Source: Mesorhizobium sp. AR07
GTDB taxonomy: Bacteria > Pseudomonadota > Alphaproteobacteria > Rhizobiales > Rhizobiaceae
NCBI RefSeq assembly: GCF_024746815.1
Contig: NZ_CP080525.1
Location: 4,272,501-4,336,500, forward strand
Direction of reading: 5' to 3'
Length of the DNA stretch: 64,000 bases
A model generated the notes under the pieces. That model was not told the DNA's origin. It worked only from the letters and a program-made list of their open reading frames with translations, and did no database searches. Numbering within the stretch: the first letter of the stretch is position 1; every line of letters begins with the position of its first letter. The position numbers and the translations under genes are program-made. Below, one piece after another: positions 24,201 through 29,654 of the stretch.

Positions 24201-27138
24201 TGCCGCCGCCCTGGATCGACAGGCCGGCGCCACCATTGTTGCTGGAATTGAGGTTGCTGGCGGTGACGCTGTTGGTGCCGTCGAACAGCAGGCCATCGAG
24301 ACCGGCGCCCGCAACACTCAGGCCGGAGATCGTGACATTGCTGACACCGCTGCCGTGGACGCCGTTGGCGCTGCCGCCGGCGATGTTGAAATCGAGCAGT
24401 GAGCTGTTGTTGGCCAGGGTGACGACATCGCCGCTGCCAGAATCGGTCAGCGTCGCCGCGCCGCCCGCATCCGAGATGGCGCTGGTGTGCGAAATATTGT
24501 CGCCGGTCACATTGACCGGGATGCCGCCGAGCGAGAATGTCCGCCCGTTGCCGAACGAGGCCAGTGTCTGCCCGGCGCTCAGCGAGAAGCCGCCGGCGGC
24601 GTCGATGGCCGTGCCGCGATTGACCAGCACGAAGATCGCGTCGGCAGCGGTGTTGGCATCGGCCGTCGCGATCGAGGCCAGGTCCAGCAGCGAGGAGCCG
24701 TTGCCCGAGCCGGTCGCGGAGGCGCCGACGAAGATCACATTCTGCGTGTCGAACAGCTGCGGGCCGGTGAACGTGGTCGCGCCGAACGCGTAGTGGCCGA
24801 GCGTCTGGTTGAGCCCGCGCGCATCGAGCGACGCGCTGATGCCGGCAATGGAACCGCCGCCGAAGGTAAACGCGGCATTGGCCGAATTGGCCAGCGAGCC
24901 GGCAACGCCGAAGCGCACGCCGGTGTCGACGCCTGCGATCGCACCGCCATTGGTGATGACGATCGTCGCCCCGCCCGCGCTCGGCGCTGAGAGATCGATG
25001 CCGATCGAGCCGGCGGCACCGGTGCCGGTGATGTTGAGCGACTGCGCGGTGAAATTGGTCTGGCTGCCGGAGAAGTCGAGGCCGGTGCCGACGCCGAGGC
25101 CCGAGATGACGATGTTGCCGGCGACCACCGCCGCATTGACGCCGGCAAACGAGATGCCGTCGCCGACGGGTGCCGAGATGGCGATATCGCCGAAGCGGAT
25201 CGCCGCCGGCGAATCGGAAATGGCGATCGCCGGTCCGCTCGTGTTCGAGATCGTCGTCGCACCGTTGACGGTGAAGCTGCCCGAGACATGATCGAGCACG
25301 ACGCCCGATGTGCCGCCGGCCTGGGTGATCGAATCCAGCACCACATGCGCGGTGATCGGATCGATGAAGACGGCGGTGCCGCCATTGCCCGACACGGTGC
25401 CGCCGGTGGTGGTGAAGCTGCCCGATGTCGAGGTGCCCTGCACGGTTATGCCGCGGTCGGCATTGTCCTTGGCGTTGAGCGTCGCGAATGTGTAGGTGCC
25501 ATGGCCGGTGGCATCGAGCCCGTCGTCGCCATTGCCCTGCAACAGCGTCGTGCCGGTGAAATTGTAGGTGCCGTCGCCTTCGATGTGCAGGCCGTCGAGG
25601 CCGTTGCCGGTCGAGGTGAAATTGGAGCCGGTGATGCCGGTCGAGGTGCCTGTGAAGTCGGCGCCATTGCCACCGGCTCCCGTCACCGTGACATTGGTCA
25701 GCGTGGCACCGGTGATGTTGTTGCCGAAAATGCCGTCGGCGCCACCGGTGATGGTGATGCCGCTCAGCGTGTTGCCATTGCCGAGCGTGATGACGTTGTT
25801 GGCCGGATTGGTGTCCTGGATCGTGCCGTTGCTGCCGCCCAGGTTGAAGGTGCCGGTACTGCCGTTGAACAGCCTCGCGGTGACGCTTCCGCCACCGCCG
25901 ATGATGGTCTGGCCATTGGCAAGCGTCACGCCGCCGGTGGTGATGTTGCCACTGCCGCCAAGCGCGACGATAAAGCCTTTGGCGCCGGCACTGGTCACCG
26001 CATTGTCCAGCGTCGTCGGGTCGCCGAGCGCTCCGGTGCCGAGCGGGTTGTTGTGGCCATCGGTGAAATAGAACTTGCCGAAGGCCGCGTTGGTGGCGGC
26101 GTTGATGGCGACGCGCGTCGTCGAGCCGCCGCTCACGTCCTGCGACTGAATCCTGACGCCGACATCGCCGCGCACGCGTTCGTTGACGCGTTTGCGCAGG
26201 CCTTCGCTGACAGGATAGACCGGCTCCGGTCCGCCGTCGGCCCCATTGTCGGCATTGTCCGAACCATGGCCGGGATTGAACGGGATGTTCAGCCGGACGC
26301 TGCCGGCAAACTGGGTGTGGTCGCGATTGTCGTCGCGGACCTCGCCGGCGAAGACCAGCGAGGTGTTGCTGCCGAAGACGTCGCCGATCGTATATTCGAA
26401 CCCGGCCTTGGCGCCGGTGACGCTGTGGTCGTCGCCGTGCGGATCCTCGAAGTGATAGGCGCCGATATCCACCCGCAGCGAATGCTTGTCGGGCAGGTTG
26501 ATCGGCACCTGCGCGCCGACCTCGCCCTCGATGCCCCACGCCGCGTATTGGCGATGATCGAGCACCGAGACCTGCTCGAGCAGCTGGTTTCCGACCATCG
26601 ACAGGGTCGAGCTGGTCGAGCGATCGCTGTAGTCGCCCTTGATCGGCAGATAGACGTTCACATGCGCGTCGAAATGCGGCGTGATCGCCTCGGCGCCGAG
26701 CGTGGCTGATGTGAACTGGTTGCTGTTGAAGTTCTCGACATTGAGATAGGCGTAGCCGCCGATCATCAGGTCGGGGTTGACGATGCGGCGAATGCCGAGG
26801 CCGACGTCCTGGCCGAAACCGTCCTTGAAATCGTGCTTGGCCCGGACATCCAGGAACAGCACTGATTCGGCCGTCTGCTTGAGCGGGATGAACCCTTCCA
26901 GCGCTGCATTGCCGCCATTGTTGTCGGCACCGATGATGGCGCGCACCTGCGGCTGCCACAGCCCGTTCGGGTCGGCATGGGCAGCCATGCCCGAAAGGCC
27001 GAGCGCCAGCGTCGTCAGCGCCGTCGTCTTCCAAAGCTGTCTGGCAATTTGCGAACGGCGATAGCCGGCGCGCACGCGGAAATCCTCCCCACGCGCCATC
27101 GTCCCACCACCCAGCCGAGTGCCCTCGGTTTTTCCCAT
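12241..27138 (-). CDS. Giant inverse autotransporter adhesin (N-terminal beta-barrel, beta-helix passenger)
   Basis: The uninterrupted frame gives 4965 residues. A long basic N-region and signal sequence end near MAAHA/DPNG (residues 51-57). Residues about 60-290 are amphipathic beta-strands such as AESVLFLDVRAKHDF and MIGGYAYLNVENF, matching the inverse autotransporter barrel. A helical linker SEGLRKRVNERVRGDVGVRI (311-330) would pass through the pore. The remaining 4600 residues are Gly/Thr/Asn/Ser-rich beta-helix rungs, with YNFNGTTTL-like strands and repeated cap modules (GTGDGSFANPGS type). Barrel-first order means type Ve secretion, with the passenger exported to the surface through the outer membrane. 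Usual family members carry Ig-like domains, so a beta-helix passenger of this size is unusual. I noticed no cysteine. The start may instead be the ATG at 27099; neither start has a clear ribosome site. Adhesion is inferred from family and architecture. Confidence 0.88.
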   Translation of the reverse strand: MGKTEGTRLGGGTMARGEDFRVRAGYRRSQIARQLWKTTALTTLALGLSGMAAHADPNGLWQPQVRAIIGADNNGGNAALEGFIPLKQTAESVLFLDVRAKHDFKDGFGQDVGLGIRRIVNPDLMIGGYAYLNVENFNSNQFTSATLGAEAITPHFDAHVNVYLPIKGDYSDRSTSSTLSMVGNQLLEQVSVLDHRQYAAWGIEGEVGAQVPINLPDKHSLRVDIGAYHFEDPHGDDHSVTGAKAGFEYTIGDVFGSNTSLVFAGEVRDDNRDHTQFAGSVRLNIPFNPGHGSDNADNGADGGPEPVYPVSEGLRKRVNERVRGDVGVRIQSQDVSGGSTTRVAINAATNAAFGKFYFTDGHNNPLGTGALGDPTTLDNAVTSAGAKGFIVALGGSGNITTGGVTLANGQTIIGGGGSVTARLFNGSTGTFNLGGSNGTIQDTNPANNVITLGNGNTLSGITITGGADGIFGNNITGATLTNVTVTGAGGNGADFTGTSTGITGSNFTSTGNGLDGLHIEGDGTYNFTGTTLLQGNGDDGLDATGHGTYTFATLNAKDNADRGITVQGTSTSGSFTTTGGTVSGNGGTAVFIDPITAHVVLDSITQAGGTSGVVLDHVSGSFTVNGATTISNTSGPAIAISDSPAAIRFGDIAISAPVGDGISFAGVNAAVVAGNIVISGLGVGTGLDFSGSQTNFTAQSLNITGTGAAGSIGIDLSAPSAGGATIVITNGGAIAGVDTGVRFGVAGSLANSANAAFTFGGGSIAGISASLDARGLNQTLGHYAFGATTFTGPQLFDTQNVIFVGASATGSGNGSSLLDLASIATADANTAADAIFVLVNRGTAIDAAGGFSLSAGQTLASFGNGRTFSLGGIPVNVTGDNISHTSAISDAGGAATLTDSGSGDVVTLANNSSLLDFNIAGGSANGVHGSGVSNVTISGLSVAGAGLDGLLFDGTNSVTASNLNSSNNGGAGLSIQGGGTYNFTGTTTLSNNTGNGLLINGNGTYGFGTLNATGNGGNGVSATSTGAGKLSTTGGTISGDGTSAFSATNIQLGVTLASLSQTGGTTGISLSGVSGTFTVSGATTIANTTADGLSISASAATEHFGGTVTITSPGGNGIALNGNSGAVTFGDVSIGQPGLNGIDVSGINGTIGFGNIDITGLPTGRTGLDLSGSRSTFTATSLDIAGAGSSTGIDLSGTTGGSVTIGTGTISAGTGVQMGSNGAAATSANTAFSFGAAGGASITGTTASLDMRGLNPGSGTYAFNGTVLNGPQLYDVANVIYVGATSTGLGDGSSANNLINAAAADKLTTAASTIFVLVKTASVQTTDTDADGFTLANGQSIVSFANGGTVTLGAPPANVTGTNIVTGTTQADPFGFGGATLSNTAGNTVDLANGNLVKNLTVSSSGFAIDGTGSSGATIGGVTISAATVGLLLDSTTGIVNVNNLTIQSASQTGIALVDSSATVNFTGNTKITGAANVALLANNFDGTATFDDLDITGASLGVSVVTGSSGTFTFGAGSSIANTGSSAFSIANSSANVTYNGTINQTSQASAVRVSFLNGGSATFGGAITASTGAATAINLTNNTGSTISFNGGLNLTTTTGIGFNASGGGTVNVAAAGTESITTGTGQAINLDGVTIGSGGVSFDSISTGVTTNTALNFNIVSGGTFSAGDVRVNGTAAGIGGLAINASSANFAIANLVTTAVDGTDVSLTGNTGTIGIGGTVDNSGTGNGVVISGGNAAITISADISSSANDPGTAVIIDGITGGSVTFTGNVNSTGTGNLFEIGTNAAPTGGTITFSNSALSATGGGSAIVNGLGAAATLNVNEPLYVTDGIFGGLLLSNIAGHATFGGNVIIEGSSPTIVELTNTSGTVAFNGSTLVNASGGSAILFSGTTSGTVSFADLDIALSADNTTGISFANAVVNGTITARGFDLTSDSSTGTTAVNLSNTTGTGTIQLGDPGNPATGVSSTIGGSGNGPGIGFQFSSTTAVNFIYGDGEGVADKLSTIKAVDILNSTGGFPTAGTYNFKDVDGAHGGFIGDISEAQGSTIYYVDQNGTGDGTADNPGSIAGAEASGAKIIALIDTSVNGTSNLINMMLAQQTGAGNKTLNLADGQILIGLKAGDSIDTAPYGGVGGVLGGNFKFSNINSSSIIDAPAGVDSVLPTLTTASGNTVDFTGRASIDNVIISNTGTGIGVSGTAITEVVLNRATIAGGGGGALSLVDGVANSEVALSNLVLSATGGAIASVNGTAGTGTLKVSAFSDITLLGNKGEVGGFSLQTVVFDANAATPGIDQVDGGTFIAGTSTNRVGGYGLVLGAAAGDLKFDTTNVAVKTATNSTFDPGGTATAVGLYVSGAANSSVDFGTATLNIDGTGALASRSDALLAQIGTGNRAGFSGVVTVNTVQAEGLHSDFLGTLFFGAAGNTVTTTGQPAISFANTRIENGSGGSAQFGAINSSGGGQNGIYLSNMATSPTLLFNGKVTIDGTTSNAIQIQNGSLVATSVTFAGAVSITNATGGGVIWQRAAGSTDTLTFSGGLSIQNSGGTGFSADRGAVALTGVNNVTTTNGTGVSISNASVSGGFTSVSASFAAGSGINLQNLTGTLDLGTGTLTNTGAGAAFNVGSATNLSGGNAVISYGGTIASNGTGAAVSIQELTGGSVTLSGNLTDGNATAGGNIVVASIDNGTAATVTFSGSSKQIKSGATDAVSLTGNPDGKIDFSGGGLDITTTTGAGFVALTVGNGLGIGNGSLTVTGTSNTIASGGDGLLAAVTNIGAGGIAFDSITSVATGGGGGVVLNSVDLAGNVNIGGLTNTGAMGVTVFGVTNAVGKSVNFTGTTNIDVTGIGLNFSGQLGTVNIANVAGSSLTIDGGSTGISFNGVMGGSVNIGGNTGSASIGATTSTIDRAIALDGNTGGTLNYNGSINVSGGSAFAGSVVGVTFSDLATLNLGGSVTSTTTSTAFDFAGADGTYTISSTIAHSGGAGVAVDGFSDGTITFSGTSKTFSTFANNGVFKAAGIGTGTLSFTGGGLGITTTSGAGFTASTFGAGTVSITGLNNTIATTTGTALKLDGATIGAGGLNFSSVSVNGAATGIALNNVGGGGVINLGVVDLLGITSRGVDISGTLGTSLSAVRLNIGLGAQNAIGLDLNGAALGTSLISASDFDVAGGGFAGTLGIDMAGTTGVGTIQLGDLVNNNPGPGGQTSTISNVAQGVQFSSTTNAQLVFGDGQAPAESSIATFGGGQVIHATDSLPTNGSYNFNDVNFTGDTSNLQAIRVYYIDAVGTGDGSFANPGSVANAELSTANVFVLIDKNVDTNQATINIGNSSLDLKDGQAVISFKSGDSGIDVAQLGVGGGLGAPASFHFTTIQASTVVSNPGGLDNSRPILASNGAGATINLPTTGTGTITAGVQNVTAINSGSGAGIFVNAGLASSFVLRNNDITAGGAALSLGTTGGTVDMLQLGIDGNIFQRTSAGVAVSLSGQNLSSTTNSILVNSFAGNTVTGNGTGGGILFSNVNFGNAAGGTLTVGTPSTPSTRVQGDGLSFINPTGTLNFTTLDIANNNGTGLVVNTKGAGTTFALNNTGGVVDTTAGTAFNLDPLAVNMTFASVTASGGASGIIFDGVAGTFTVTGATTITGTSAFGIDAINTNTGTFNFNTMTIDNHLTTGGGIRVATGTLNVTGLANIDTAAGIGLSQSGGTTSFVNGLTIDTTSGTGIVGTGGTMGITASAAAETVNSTGGQAINLSGVAATIALDTTSSGGGTNNVSLTNVTGTVGLGSGALSGATGASFNVVGGTATVTYAGNITQANNAALVSVSSGNTGSLTFNTGNLLATNGTGLQFDNADGSYNFNTVNGATTLTGGDAGIDILNGSGGTFSFGPGVSITSPSGTAFNVVGGTAAVTYSGNITQGTPGQAMVSISGGHATGTITFQAGILFAGSGTGLQFDNADGIYNFNGTTMLNGGDAGIDILNGSGGTFSFGTGTSITSPTGTAFNVVGGTASVTYSGNIAQANNAALVSVSGGHATGTITFQTGTLSATNGTGLQFDNADGTYNFNGTTTLNGGDAGVDILNGSGGTFTFGSNASITNPTGVGFLVAGGTSNVTYNGTISKTLAAGKIVDISGVTGGTITLAGNLTATGGFDNGIFVHANTGGTFNFNGGTKTLTTGAFTAVNLVTNTGATINFTNGGLAINTTSGIGFNATGGGTVNVTGSGNTVQTTAGGQILNWNGVAIGGSGVTFATLQSTASITGLDAINLTGVSGGTFNGGALSVAGTTTSGDGIEINGSSAAFNFTSATIAATADNGIFLSGANGAVTFSTVTINDTGQAGMRIDNNTNAVNVNGGSIGATNDPTGVGVDINGGSGNVTIAATVTKTTATSPVNNVVQVSGRTGGTVTFSGTLSAGTSLNNGIDVSNNTSGTITFSGANSTLSTGTFTAVNLTNNGTATVNFTGGGLAINTTSGTGFNATGGGTVTVQGTGNTITSTTGTALDVENTSIGGGNLVFQSISSNGGSANGIILVNTGTAAGNGGLHVTGNGANVGATGGGVIANKTGADGSTTQGTGIFLNGTKDVQLNGLQLNDFGNFAIRGNNVTGFTLDHSVINGNNGTSNSFADALAAFANVGEDAIRLTNLLGSGAITNSNISGGYTNTIMVENNTGTLNRLTIDHSTIGGRTNNGTGMNDAINFQADAGSTAMNLTVSNSTLTTARAAILAATGAAGTHQDIKFDNNTVTNNHPLIVAGGGLGVDIASLGNVTFDISNNTFDMHAAQGGTGIKTSVIEVNKGSGSGNSTFDGTISGNTIGVAGVAHSGSGLGSNDIDINSQDAGTFTIAILNNTLTHYDTAGIQITQGPGTSTINATVQGNITSNGDANAFTGLYVVAGVGLAGDNGVINLLVGGSGAQRNDFSNGDPADGSDVFLQQSSPGTSTFNLSRGGSGAPTAEQVVTDDNLNPATTTVVTSGTINLVNTVPPLP
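14941..15830 (-). repeat. Three tandem ~300-bp repeats inside the adhesin gene
   Basis: The units start at about 14941, 15241 and 15544 (periods of 300 and 303 bases). Each encodes about 100 residues containing GGDAGIDILNGSGGTFSFG, GTAFNVVGGT, TYSGNI and GTGLQFDNADGTYNF. The third unit is more diverged. Spacing is a multiple of three, so units could be gained or lost without breaking the frame. Confidence 0.8.
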
Positions 27139-27248
27139 CCCTGGCGAGTCCCTTGGGACTGCACGTCCCGCGTGTGAATTGTTACGCGAATTGTATTGTT
27201 TAGCGAGCCCTGATTCTTTTGAGGTCTGCGATTCTTCGCCAAAATTCT

Positions 27249-27274
27249 TTGTTGTGGCAGGAAAGTCACAACAA
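27249..27274. promoter_or_regulatory. Inverted repeat in the divergent adhesin/IalB promoter region
   Basis: TTGTTGTG (27249-27256) and CACAACAA (27267-27274) lie between the two divergent starts, in an AT-rich stretch (27139-27371). It is a candidate operator for one or both genes. No regulator gene is adjacent. Confidence 0.35.
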
Positions 27275-27371
27275 CTTTCCCGGCTTGCTTAGCCGGTGCG
27301 CAGCTTCCTGACGAGCCTCGAGTATTGTATCAAGGCCTTGCCGGAAACGGCTTTCGAGGCGCGAGGAAGAC

Positions 27372-27938
27372 ATGCAGGATAAGGACCACAACGCATTTGC
27401 TTCAGCCCGCGACGTCGGGTTTCGGCGGATCATCCGGCTCGGCATGCTGGCGTTGGTCCTGTCGGCTGCTGGACCGGCCCTTGCCGAAGATGCCAAGCCG
27501 GCACAGCCAAAGCCTGCCGATGCCAATCCGTGGGCGGTGAACTGCTCCAGCGGCTCGGCGAACGCCGAGCTTCAATGCCAGGTGTCGCAGAACCTGACCG
27601 AATCCAAGTCCGGACAGCGCGTGCTGACGGTGACCGTGCGGCGCGACAGCGGCAATGGCGGCCTGGCCATGCTGCTTGCCCTGCCGCACGGGCTGTTCCT
27701 GCCGTCCGGCGCCTCCTTCCAGATCGACCAGGGCCAGAAGACGACCCTTGCCATCCAGACCAGCGACCAGAACGGCGCCTATGCCGCCACGCCGCTGTCG
27801 GCGGACCTCATCAAGGCCATGAAGTCGGGAACCAATCTGAACATCGGCATGGAATCGGTCACCCGCAAGCCGGTCACCATTCCGGTGTCGCTGGCCGGTT
27901 TCAAGGCGGCCGTCGCCAAGCTGGAATCGATCAAGTAG
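27372..27938 (+). CDS. Invasion-associated locus B (IalB) family secreted protein
   Basis: The protein has 188 residues, with GAGGAAG before the ATG. A signal peptide, with hydrophobic core LGMLALVLSAAGPALA and cleavage before EDAKPA, is followed by the IalB domain: WAVNCSSGSANAELQCQVSQ with a conserved Cys pair, LTVTVRR, ALPHGLFLPSGASFQIDQGQ and a C-terminal VTIPVSLAGFKAAVAKL. The family is periplasmic or outer-membrane associated. It is named for an invasion role in Bartonella but is common in non-pathogenic rhizobia. It is divergent from the giant adhesin across 233 bases, so joint control of envelope or host-contact functions is plausible. Confidence 0.85.
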   Translation: MQDKDHNAFASARDVGFRRIIRLGMLALVLSAAGPALAEDAKPAQPKPADANPWAVNCSSGSANAELQCQVSQNLTESKSGQRVLTVTVRRDSGNGGLAMLLALPHGLFLPSGASFQIDQGQKTTLAIQTSDQNGAYAATPLSADLIKAMKSGTNLNIGMESVTRKPVTIPVSLAGFKAAVAKLESIK

Positions 27939-28027
27939 CGGGTTCGTTCGCTGTTTCTTGCAGCCAGGGCAATCACCTCAGACCATCAACGACAGTTTCC
28001 TGGTTGTAGCGGAGACAATCGCCGAAG

Positions 28028-28210
28028 TCGGCACCGCCCCTCATCGCCCTGCCGGGCACTTCTCCCCGTATAGTGACGGGGAGAAGGGGCTGACCGCAAC
28101 GACGGCGCCTTTTCTACAGCGCTGACAATTGGCGAAATCATCTATGAGAGCGCCCTCTCCCCGTCCCTATACGGGGAGAGGATGCCGGCAGGCAGGTGAG
28201 GGGCAGCGCC
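28028..28210. repeat. Intergenic palindromic repeat family A, copy 3
   Basis: This is a complete unit: GCACCGCCCCTCATCGCCCT and CCCGTATAGTGACGGGG, a loop with GACAATTGGCGAAATCATC, then CCCCGTCCCTATACGGGG and GGCAGGTGAGGGGCAGCGCC. The IS110 target text AGGTGAGGGGC is intact at 28194-28204. The rest of the 378-base gap (27939-28316) shows no gene. Confidence 0.88.
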
Positions 28211-28316
28211 AACGTCCGGATGCACACCCCGCAGCCGCCGCTTGCCCGGCATCTTGCCGCTTGATTGTCGACACCCGGAATGCTCCGTTGCCACCTCTGA
28301 TATCCGGAGACCATCA

Positions 28317-29561
28317 ATGACAGGCTTTGTCGACCGCGAGCGTGCGACGCAACTGATGGACCGCGCCGGCATCGCGGCGCTGGTGCTCAGCGCGCCCGAA
28401 GCGTTCCACTATGCGACCGGTGCCTGGATCGGCCCGGCGGGACTGTTCCGGCGGGCGGGCGCCGGCTTTGTCGTCATCCCGGCTGGCCAAGACCTGCCGC
28501 TCGGCATCGTGGTGGCGGATTTCAACATGGCACAGCTGCAGGCGGCAATGCCGGACGCCATGGTCCGCAGCCATCCGATCTGGATCGAATCCGCGACGCT
28601 CGATGCCTCGACATCCGCCCATGCGCTGGCGCAGCGCATAGAGGCAGGCCTGACTTCGTCCGGTCGAGCGCCTGATTTTTCCCGGCCGGCGACGTTCGAG
28701 CTGGCCAATTCCGTCCGTGAGCTGAAGCATATCCTCGCCGGGTTTGGGCTCGACCATGCGACGATCGGCGTCGATCTCGATTTCATTGCCGCCGCCGATT
28801 TTTCCATCATGCAGGCGATGCTGCCGGGCTGTTCGATGGTCGACGGCGCGCCGCTTTTGGACAGGCTGCGGGCGGTGAAATCGCAACGCGAAATCGACCT
28901 GCTCCAGCAGGGCATCATCCTGTCGGAGGCCGGGCTGGAGCGGCTGCAGGTCGATGCCATGGCCGGCATGCGCCAGGCCGATCTCGTTACCCTCTACCGG
29001 GACAGCGTTGCCACGGCAGCTGCGGGCCTGTCGCATGCGGTCACAACCGCCGAATATGTGACGCTGGGCGCCCGGGCCAAAGGCGCCGATGCGAAGGCGG
29101 TTCCCGGCGATCCGCTGAAGTGCGACATGGTCTGCACCGTCGGCGGCTACGCCTCCGACATGTCGCGCAACTTCACCTTCGGGCCGCCATCCCCCGAGCA
29201 GGCCGAGCTGCATGCGATCGCCGAGCAGGCCTTCGAGGATGGGCTGGCCGAGCTCGTCCCCGGCACCTCGCTGGCCCAAGTGCATCGCGTCGCCACCGAC
29301 AGCCTGGCCCGGCAAGGGCTGCGCTCCTATCGCCGCGGCCATTTCGGCCATGGCGCCGGCCAGTCGGTGTTCTCAGAGCAATGGCCGTTCATCGCGGCCG
29401 GCAGCGAAGTTTTGATCGAAGCCGGCATGGTGCTGGCCTTCGAGATCCCGCTCTACATTGACGGTCTCGCCAGCTTCAACCTCGAGGATCAGTTCCTGAT
29501 CACAAGGGATGGGCCAGTGGCGATGAATCGGTTGCCTAGGCGGCTGGAGAGGATTGGATAG
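28317..29561 (+). CDS. M24-family metallopeptidase (Xaa-Pro aminopeptidase/prolidase type)
   Basis: The protein has 414 residues from the ATG at 28317 (CCGGAG upstream). The N-terminal creatinase-like domain spans about residues 1-165. The C-terminal pita-bread domain has all five metal ligands: two Asp in KCDMVCTVGGYASDMSR, His in GHFGHGAGQSVFSEQWPF, Glu in VLAFEIPLYI and Glu in FNLEDQFLI. Members split Xaa-Pro bonds or hydrolyse creatine-like amides. There is no signal peptide, so it is cytoplasmic. It is convergent with the amidase-led gene block and may be unrelated to it, although both act on C-N bonds. Confidence 0.9.
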   Translation: MTGFVDRERATQLMDRAGIAALVLSAPEAFHYATGAWIGPAGLFRRAGAGFVVIPAGQDLPLGIVVADFNMAQLQAAMPDAMVRSHPIWIESATLDASTSAHALAQRIEAGLTSSGRAPDFSRPATFELANSVRELKHILAGFGLDHATIGVDLDFIAAADFSIMQAMLPGCSMVDGAPLLDRLRAVKSQREIDLLQQGIILSEAGLERLQVDAMAGMRQADLVTLYRDSVATAAAGLSHAVTTAEYVTLGARAKGADAKAVPGDPLKCDMVCTVGGYASDMSRNFTFGPPSPEQAELHAIAEQAFEDGLAELVPGTSLAQVHRVATDSLARQGLRSYRRGHFGHGAGQSVFSEQWPFIAAGSEVLIEAGMVLAFEIPLYIDGLASFNLEDQFLITRDGPVAMNRLPRRLERIG

Positions 29562-29654
29562 CGAGGGGGCTGTTCCCCTGCAGGGGTAGCGCTCTACGGC
29601 GCGCGAGGGCGGATGCTTGGCTCTTCTCCGCTCCGCCCTTCCCTTGCCATGCCC

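Noticed and set aside
29575..29586. CCCCTGCAGGGG palindrome as a terminator after the M24 peptidase
   Set aside because: It is a 12-base palindrome with no loop and no T tract; it could help 3'-end formation but the support is too weak.
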